A stretch of 64,000 nucleotides of DNA from the NCBI GenBank assembly GCA_945910005.1, contig OX246744.1:40064774-40128773 (forward strand). Direction: 5' to 3'. Position 1 is the stretch's first letter. The number at the start of each line of letters is the position of its first letter. Positions 56,957 to 64,000 of the stretch are shown piece by piece. The notes under the pieces are model-generated. The model was not told where the DNA came from, did no database searches, and was given only the letters and a program-made list of their open reading frames with translations. Source of the stretch: Isoperla grammatica (taxonomy: Eukaryota; Arthropoda; Insecta; Plecoptera; Perlodidae). The position numbers were made by a program, and so were the translations under genes.

Positions 56957-57011
56957 CCCCCCACACTAACTCAAGTCCTCTTCTGTGTCCAACATCTCGT
57001 TTGGTTGCAGG

Positions 57012-58946
57012 ATGGCTGAGATTGATGACGCTCGGTTCGTTCTAACCAAGCCTGGTGTCCTGGTGTTGGGTGGAGACCTGCCAGCTGGATCGAGCATTGT
57101 GTCGTTCTCCCAAGATGAGACCGTCGTTCAGGTGTCTTGCGGTCCAGTCCACTCTGCAGTTGTCTGCGAGTCTGGCCGCGTCTACACCTTCTGTGTAACA
57201 CGAGACACAGGATGGATGAAGAACGAAGGCTCGGTCGCTGAGCCGAGGCTTGTTGACACTCTCAGCTCTGTTAGGATAACCCAGGCTGCTTGTGGATATC
57301 AATACACCGTGTTCCTCACTGACAAGGGTGAGGTGTATTCGTGTGGGCGGAATGACGAGGGTCAGCTTGGCCTCGGTCACACCCATAACACCCCCACACC
57401 CGTCCTGGTTGCCGGTCTGCCGCCCATCAAGAAGGTTGCTGCTGGGTATTGCCACACGGTGGTTCTTGCGACAGGCGGTGAGGTCTGGGTGTGTGGATGG
57501 AACAACTGCGGCCAACTAGGACTTGGTCCTACCAACCAGCAAACCTCATTCACTCGCGTGCCCAACATCCCCGAGGCCATCGTTGACATATCATGTGGCG
57601 CCTGGCATACAGCTCTTGTCCCGGCCTCTGGGGTTCTCTTGATGGCTGGATGGAATCTCAGTGGTCAACTTGGGCTTGGTGCAGTCAGAAACGTGTCCAG
57701 CTTCACACGAGTATCGGTGCCGTCAACAGCTGTGGCTGCCGTGTGCTGCGGTTTTGATCACACTGTGGCCCTCAGAGTCGATGGGACGACCTGGGCTTTG
57801 GGTCGTAATTTTGCAGGTCAGTTGGGTACCGGTGACACAACCGACAGATCTGCCCCCACTAGAATGATTGGCCTCGAGGGCCAGACTGTCTCCCAGGTTT
57901 TCTCTGGATGTCGCCACACTGCGGTGTTGACACGGGCAGGGGACGTGTTTGTGTGTGGCCTAGGAACAAGTGGTGAACTAGGTCAGGGGAAGAAAAACCT
58001 CTTGGTGGCGACTCTGTTGCCGAAGTCACCAGGGCTGGTGATTCAACAGGTCGCTTTTGCTAGCACATGTTCACTACTGTTGGTCACGTCAATCGTCGCA
58101 CCTTCAGGGCAGCACAGGACAGGAATTGATGAAAAGGTGGGCGAAGACATAACGGATTGGGAGCAGATCATAATGCGAACCTTGGAGTGTCCTGTGTGCT
58201 TCAAGGTGATGTGCGCACCGATACACCAATGCACCGCGGGACACAGCCTTTGTAACGCTTGCCGGTCTGACGACAGGACCACAGTGTGTCCGCTGTGTCG
58301 CGGACAGTTCTCTACTGTGAGGAGTCTTCTTGCGGAGAGCCTGAGTGCTGACATCCAGCTACCGTGCACGGAATGCCTGCTGCGCATGCCCGCGTGTGAG
58401 CTGGGGGGACACGGTGCGGTCTGTCCCCGCCGCGACTACGACTGTCCCCTGGCGTGCGGCGGTTGGAGGGGCCGGCCCGAAGCGATGCTGGGCCACGCCC
58501 TCTCGGCCCACGCGGACCGGACGTGGCCCAAACTGCCACGCACGTTTGTGCAGCGGCGCGGACTCTTGCTCACGGACGTGCTCGCGGCGCACGGCAGAGT
58601 GTTCACGCTACATCGCGGGTACGACGGGGAGGGGCGCACGTTCCGGGCGGCCGTCAGGTACGTGGGCGCGCCCGAGGACAGGCACGCGTTCAGGTTCAAA
58701 CTCACGCTTCTTACCAAAGACATGAGCAATACTTACCGCAGGAACCTGTGTTCCGACATCCAGAGCGTCGAAGACATGTTCAGTTCTTCAAACTGTGTGA
58801 GCGTGGAGGGGAAATGTCTTGACACATGTTTGCAACAAGATTGCCTGATTTGTAAAGTGGACATTGTGGAAGTTGGAACCTCAGGGTTTGCTGATGAAAT
58901 GAAGGCTTTGCTTAGTGCTCAAGAATTCCAAAGCTTACCTTCGTAA
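57012..58946 (+). CDS. RCC1-propeller/SIAH-type E3 ubiquitin ligase fusion, paralogue 2
   Basis: A 644-residue protein with the same order as its paralogue: about seven RCC1 blades, a C3HC4 RING (ECPVCFKV to CPLCRG), a SINA zinc finger and a SIAH-like C-terminal domain. The ATG at 57012 directly follows a splice acceptor (tttggttgcag|g). It ends EFQSLPS; the paralogue stops five residues earlier because a CAA codon is TAA there. The ligase half differs from the paralogue by only a few percent. In the propeller, differences cluster just before the H-T of each blade (GYCHT for GWFHT, GAWHT for GSGHT, GFDHT for GSYHT) and just after the C-G (CGRNDEGQ for CGLNDWGQ, CGWNNCGQ for CGCNGEGR). All zinc ligands are conserved, so both are probably active. 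An AATAAA lies at 59243-59248. Confidence 0.9.
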   Translation: MAEIDDARFVLTKPGVLVLGGDLPAGSSIVSFSQDETVVQVSCGPVHSAVVCESGRVYTFCVTRDTGWMKNEGSVAEPRLVDTLSSVRITQAACGYQYTVFLTDKGEVYSCGRNDEGQLGLGHTHNTPTPVLVAGLPPIKKVAAGYCHTVVLATGGEVWVCGWNNCGQLGLGPTNQQTSFTRVPNIPEAIVDISCGAWHTALVPASGVLLMAGWNLSGQLGLGAVRNVSSFTRVSVPSTAVAAVCCGFDHTVALRVDGTTWALGRNFAGQLGTGDTTDRSAPTRMIGLEGQTVSQVFSGCRHTAVLTRAGDVFVCGLGTSGELGQGKKNLLVATLLPKSPGLVIQQVAFASTCSLLLVTSIVAPSGQHRTGIDEKVGEDITDWEQIIMRTLECPVCFKVMCAPIHQCTAGHSLCNACRSDDRTTVCPLCRGQFSTVRSLLAESLSADIQLPCTECLLRMPACELGGHGAVCPRRDYDCPLACGGWRGRPEAMLGHALSAHADRTWPKLPRTFVQRRGLLLTDVLAAHGRVFTLHRGYDGEGRTFRAAVRYVGAPEDRHAFRFKLTLLTKDMSNTYRRNLCSDIQSVEDMFSSSNCVSVEGKCLDTCLQQDCLICKVDIVEVGTSGFADEMKALLSAQEFQSLPS

Positions 58947-59696
58947 TGCCGACACTGCCTCTACGGATTGAAGTGAGACGCAGGTGTTGCTCACTATTGT
59001 ATCAAGTGTTTTTCCTTTTTTTAACTTTTATGAATAATTTATTTATTGAGCTTTGAAGAATATTAGTACATTGGGACCCCTAAACGCTTTTATGTGTTGT
59101 TACAGCTCCATTATTGCACCTACTTACTCTGGTATTTTCATGCATGTACCTAACATATGGTATATTAAATGCATTTGTGAAATTCACATTAACTATGTAA
59201 TTTTTTGCGAAAATTCATGAACTTTGGTAGAGTTATGCATCTAATAAACCTTTTTTCTTGCAAATTCAAGTGAAACGAAAAACTTCCATTTTATGTGATA
59301 AGCGCGAAACATACGAATTCACGCTAATCTTTCTCGAGCTTAAGCAACAATCATAAAAAATGCGAAAATAATACACTCGGCTGATTTTCTGTAATTCCGT
59401 TCCACTGTATTTCCATTTGGTTACTAGCCCTATTTTAGTTTTTTTTTTGTATTCATAGTGTCGATAAACATTTAGAATCAAAAAATAATTTTTTGCTCAC
59501 ATTTTTAGGACCTCGTCTAATATTTTGTTACCCCGATTTCAGATAAAAACTAATTATTACTAAAATGTTGCCTTTTTTAAACTTAATATTGCTAAGTCTT
59601 TTGGAATACCCTCTCTTTAGATCATATATCATCGCAATAGGTGTGCGTGTTTGCTGACCCCAGGAGGGTCTCCCACACAGATGACCCGGCGTGTTA
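58947..59696. other. 3' flank of RCC1-SIAH paralogue 2
   Basis: Similar to 28404-29330, lacking the MITE seen in copy 1. Non-coding. Confidence 0.5.
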
Positions 59697-60231
59697 GCTG
59701 CCCGGGTCATAGGGCAACTTATCCATGTGTGTAATGCGTTGTGTAGCCTACGTGTTGAGTCCAACATTACTATAATACCACTCTGCTCCGGTCACCAACA
59801 ACAGCTGCCCGGGTCATAGGGCAACTTATCCATGTGTGTAATGCGTTGTGTAGCCTACGTGTTGAGTCCAACATTACTATAATACCACTCTGCTCCGGTC
59901 ACCAACAACAGCTGCCCGGGTCATAGGGCAACTTATCCATGTGTGTAATGCGTTGTGTAGCCTACGTGTTGAGTCCAACATTACTATAATACCACTCTGC
60001 TCCGGTCACCAACAACAGCTGCCCGGGTCATAGGGCAACTTATCCATGTGTGTAATGCGTTGTGTAGCCCACGTGTTGAGTCCAACATTACTATAATACC
60101 ACTCTGCTCCGGTCACCAACAACAGCTGCCCGGGTCATAGGGCAACTTATCCATGTGTGTAATGCGTTGTGTAGCCTACGTGTTGAGTCCAACATTACTA
60201 TAATACCACTCTGCTCCGGTCACCAACAACA
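59697..60231. repeat. 107-bp tandem repeat, exactly 5 copies
   Basis: gctgcccgggtcatagggca starts at 59697, 59804, 59911, 60018 and 60125. I noticed one base differing among copies (cct to ccc in the fourth). Absent from duplication copy 1. Confidence 0.95.
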
Positions 60232-60942
60232 CAACCAGCGTAAACCGAATAGTGTTTGACGCGTGGTCACCGCCAGCTAACAAGTGAAAAGCATCATTGT
60301 GCACAGCCAGGCATCTGGGTTCGAGTCCCTGTCGAGACTTAACGTCGGACTCCACTCCCCAGCATAACTTAGACCACCACCATTCATCGCTTCTTTGTTA
60401 GATAATTCTTGTAACAATAACATCATTATCACAATATTTATATCAAGTCAAATGACAGCTTTCCATGACCTCAATGATGATTTGCTTAAAAGATTAACAT
60501 TCAGTGGTTTCAGGTGTCTAAACCATGTGCAACATAATACAGTTTAACTTCCTTATAACAAACGTCTTTATAATAAAGTGATCTATATAACAAACTGTTT
60601 GTGAAGTCCCAAAAGGTTCTCATGCATGTAAATGTTATATCTTTATAAAGAAATTGTTAGTGGTTAGCACACTTTTCTTTTATTTTGATAGTTATAGTTG
60701 TTTTAATCATTCGGCTAGATGAAATGTAAGGTTGAGTCTGTATTAGCAAGGTGTGCACATATTGCACAGCTGCATTGTCCTTGTTGTGTTCTTATTAAGT
60801 ACGTAGAGTTAAATTAAGTCATTGCTTTCACATTAAAACTTTTCTTCTATTAAACTTATTGATAACAAAATTATCTACATAATACTCTTGCTTTTTAGAT
60901 TCCAGAGGGTTATTAACACAATTCTTGTAACAAATATTCTTT
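60232..60942. other. No gene; rest of copy-2-specific insert and shared flank
   Basis: A possible tRNA-like B box (ggttcgagtcc) lies at about 60318-60328. From about 60620 the sequence again matches copy 1 (29380 onward). Confidence 0.4.
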
Positions 60943-61422
60943 AAGGGTGTGCATTGACCGATTTCAGTTTTCCAAAATAGGCCTACGCACCACGTGTAAA
61001 AGGTTAACATTGTCATTGAAACATTGACTTAACAAAGTACCATAAATATGATTTCATAATTTTCCAGCAGCCGATACAGCCAGTATTGCAAATCTTGAAT
61101 CCGCTTAATTATGATCTACTGCCTGCACGAAATACGTGATGGAGATACACAAATTTTATTGTGGTTTAAGTACATACTTCATTCATTTCAGTACATACTT
61201 GGTCTTTGGTATGAAGTATTTTCAGTAGATTGTCTCATACAGTAGTCTGTTTTGATTATTTGAATCTACCGGTACAAATGTGCCCACAGTACCAGTACCG
61301 GCCCTGAAGAATTAATAAACAAATATTTTTGGTACTTTTTGAAGTCAATGGTTCAAGTTCAAAGTAGTCCTTTGTAAAGAATGCATCTTTTTGAAAAATG
61401 ATAACGGTCGATGCACACCCTT
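60943..61422. mobile_element. Older TIR element, copy 2 (uninterrupted, 480 bp)
   Basis: The ends are aagggtgtgcattgaccg and cggtcgatgcacaccctt. It corresponds to 29696-31780 in copy 1, which carries the later hAT-like insertion. Confidence 0.65.
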
Positions 61423-62419
61423 CTATCCATGAGAGTTTGTTGTAAAAGTTTCGCAGTAATTTCTTTATTTTTCACAGAGATTGAACTCCTGTATTGCTAC
61501 CTTATGTCTCTATCATCATCGTGCTGGATGTAATCTTGAGACTGTTGGCCAAGAGTGTACATGTTGCATTGTTCCATTTGTCTTATTGTATAAGTAGGCT
61601 ATATTGATTTAAATTTAGAAAATGGGTTTTAGTTCTTTATTTTTACATATATTATTGATCATAGCCTGTATTGAAAGCTAGCAATGCTCTTAAATATACA
61701 TTGTCATGAGATTTTATTAACAAAGTAAGTATGTATTGCACTGCTCTTATTGTTTTATTATATTGTGCTTGTAGATTTTTTAATGTAGTAAATTGTAATA
61801 CATTTTTGATGCTTGCAATGCTTATTTCATTTCTGTTTTCTGTTTCATTAATCATTTAGCTATCGTAAATGTAACCTTAAAGTAATATGTTGATTAAAGT
61901 AAAGTCTACTGTACACATGCCAGTGTTGCATATTTCTCCCCTTTAGCCCCCCTCTTTCATAAGAATCCCATCTGTGGATGTCCTTGTGTTATTCTCGTTG
62001 AAGCCTATAGGCCATCGTCTGGTGGTAGAATTGCAGTGTGTTATAGTCTTTTGATGCAAAGTACGTGTTTCTCTTTACTGCTTTGTATCGCAATAAAAGC
62101 CTGGCCAGCTGAGCCGTTGACTGTGTCCTGCCCTAGACAAGGGTGGACAATTCAAGGAGTATTATTAGAGTATTCAATCTTCCAAACTGCTTAATTGCTA
62201 CAAATAATTTTTCTATTAGGAGAAACTGTAGGACCAGCTTAAGGAGTAAATATAATATTACTGCATTGAAATCACTATTTACATTTCGGGTAAGTTTTCT
62301 AATAACAATTTAAAATATACGTATGTTTCAATGTAAATTCATTCGTTTAGGGTTAATATACGTCCCAAAATATCGGGATTTTCCCGGAAATGCATGAATG
62401 TCTCAGTTTTCAAAGCCTA
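61423..62419. other. Shared duplication flank, then unique DNA
   Basis: Matches copy 1 to about 62150. From there to 62419 no feature is supported. The minus-strand frame at 61652-61855 has no domain. Confidence 0.4.
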
Positions 62420-63902
62420 TGACGTCCTTGCATGTCAGCTGTGACAGCTACATCAGCTGTCACTGACGTCCTTGCATGTCAGCTGTGACAACTACATCAG
62501 CTGTCACTGACGTCCTTGCATGTCAGCTGTGACAACTACATCAGCTGTTACTGACGTCCTTGCATGTCAGCTGTGACAACTACATCAGCTGTCACTGACG
62601 TCCTTGCATGTCAGCTGTGACAACTACATCAGCTGTCACTGACGTCCTTGCATGTCAGCTGTGACAACTACATCAGCTGTCACTGACGTCCTTGCATGTC
62701 AGCTGTGACAACTACATCCGCTGTTACTGACGTCCTTGCATGTCAGCTGTGACACCTACATCAGCTGTCACTGACGTCCTTGCATGTCAGCTGTGACAAC
62801 TACATAAGCTGTCACTGACGTCCTTGCATGTCAGCTGTGACAACTACATCAGCTGTCACTGACGTCCTTGCATGTCAGCTATGACAACTACATCAGCTGT
62901 CTCTGACGTCCTTGCATGTCAGCTGTGACACGTCCTTGCATGTCAGATGTGACAACTACATCAGCTGTCTCTGACGTCCTTGCATGTCAGCTGTGACAAC
63001 AACACCAGCTGTCACTGACGTCCTGGCATGTCAGCTGTGACAACTACATCAGCTGTCTCTGACGTCCTGGCATGTCAGCTGTGACAACTACACCAGCTGT
63101 CACTGACGTCCTGGCATGTCAGCTGTGACAACTACATCAGCTATCACTGACGTCCTGGCATGTCAGCTGTGATAACTACATCAGCTGATACCGACGTCCT
63201 TGCATGTCAGCTGTGACAACTACACCAGCTGTCACTGGCGTCCTTGCATGTCAGCTGTGACAACTACATCAGCTGTCACTGACGTCCTTGCATGTCAGCT
63301 GTGACAACTACATCAGCTGTCACTGACGTCCTTGCATGTCAGCTGTGACAACTACATCAGCTGTCACTGACGTCCTTGCATGTCAGCTGTGACAACTACA
63401 TCAGCTGTCACTGACGTCCTTGCATGTCAGCTGTGACAACCACATCAGCTGTCACTGACGTCCCTGCATGTCAGCTGTGACAACCACATCAGCTGTCACT
63501 GACGTCACAGCATGTCAGCTGTGACAACCACATCAGCTGTCACTGACGTCCTTGCATGTCAGCTATGACAACTACATCAGCTGTCACTGACGTCCTTGCA
63601 CGTAAGCTGTGACAACTACATCAGCTGTCACTGACGTCCTTGCATGTCAGCTGTGACAACTACATCAGCTGTCACTGACGTCCTTGCATGTCAGCTATGA
63701 CAACTACATCAGCTGTCACTGACGTCCTTGCATGTCAGCTATGACAACTACATCAGCTCTCACTGACGTCCTTGCATGTCAGCTATGACAACTACATCAG
63801 CTGTCACTGACGTCCTTGCACGTAAGCTGTGACAACTACATCAGCTGTCACTGACGTCCTTGCATGTCAGCTGTGACAACTACATCAGCTGTCACTGACG
63901 TT
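62420..63902. repeat. 44-bp satellite, about 34 copies
   Basis: Units resemble tgacgtccttgcatgtcagc then tgtgacaactacatcagctg and tcac. Most are nearly identical; variants include one shortened unit near 62930 and cgtaagctg forms near 63600 and 63820. The array ends close to the window edge. Confidence 0.96.
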
Positions 63903-64000
63903 TCAGCCACTTTCGACCGGATGGAAAATGTCTGCACATCCTCATCTGCACTCCCACACAAGTGCGATCCATACCTGCGGTTGTGTACGGTGTAAAAATA
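63903..64000. other. Window end, nothing recognised
   Basis: Unique sequence after the satellite, too short to interpret. Confidence 0.4.

Larger units (their letters stand above)
56957..62150 (+). repeat. Segmental duplication, copy 2
   Basis: Same orientation as copy 1 and about 30.5 kb downstream of it. It contains the second RCC1-SIAH gene and about 3.2 kb of matching 3' flank, plus a 107-bp tandem array and adjacent sequence (59697 to about 60620) that copy 1 lacks. Confidence 0.88.

Overview
This window is nuclear DNA of an animal. Genes carry spliceosomal introns (GT..AG) and AATAAA signals, intergenic DNA is AT-rich, and there are many microsatellites and satellites and a wide range of eukaryotic transposons (Penelope-like, Ty3/gypsy of the CsRn1 type, non-LTR, hAT-like, TTAA-target, Mutator-like). 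The abundance of GGCCTAGG-type low-complexity DNA and the repeat mix suggest a marine invertebrate, perhaps a deuterostome; that is an inference with no species marker behind it.

Layout. 1-9,000: small inverted-repeat elements, a hAT-like element with another transposon nested in it, a non-LTR fragment, a 162-bp satellite and a long foldback element. 9,100-13,420: a minus-strand Penelope-like retroelement with candidate hammerhead ribozymes, split by a 1.73-kb insertion carrying a Mutator-like exon. 14,296-22,551: a composite of related inverted arms holding an apparently intact 4.47-kb LTR retrotransposon with identical 152-bp LTRs. 22,552-26,400: a possible solo LTR, a tRNA-derived SINE and a TTAA element inserted in a tandem repeat. 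26,431-32,526 and 56,957-62,150: two copies of a segmental duplication, each headed by an intronless coding exon for an RCC1 propeller fused to a complete SIAH-type E3 ubiquitin ligase. 32,527-47,900: foldback and MITE elements, GGCCTAGG-rich DNA, a second hAT-like copy, possible first exons of a secreted protein, an AT-rich satellite, a long hairpin, and a 659-bp TIR element that holds a two-exon small gene. 47,913-53,033: a five-exon Mutator-like transposase fused to a YqaJ-type nuclease, with two stops in exon 4 inside a repeat insertion. 53,100-64,000: 94-, 31-, 107- and 44-bp tandem arrays around the second RCC1-SIAH gene.

The most notable cellular genes are the two RCC1-SIAH paralogues. 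The ligase half is almost unchanged between them, while differences in the propeller concentrate at corresponding positions of successive blades. That fits a fixed ubiquitination module joined to a diversifying recognition surface. Most other coding sequence belongs to mobile elements, and nested insertions, target-site duplications and empty sites allow relative dating. All comparisons were made by eye; no alignment or database search was run.
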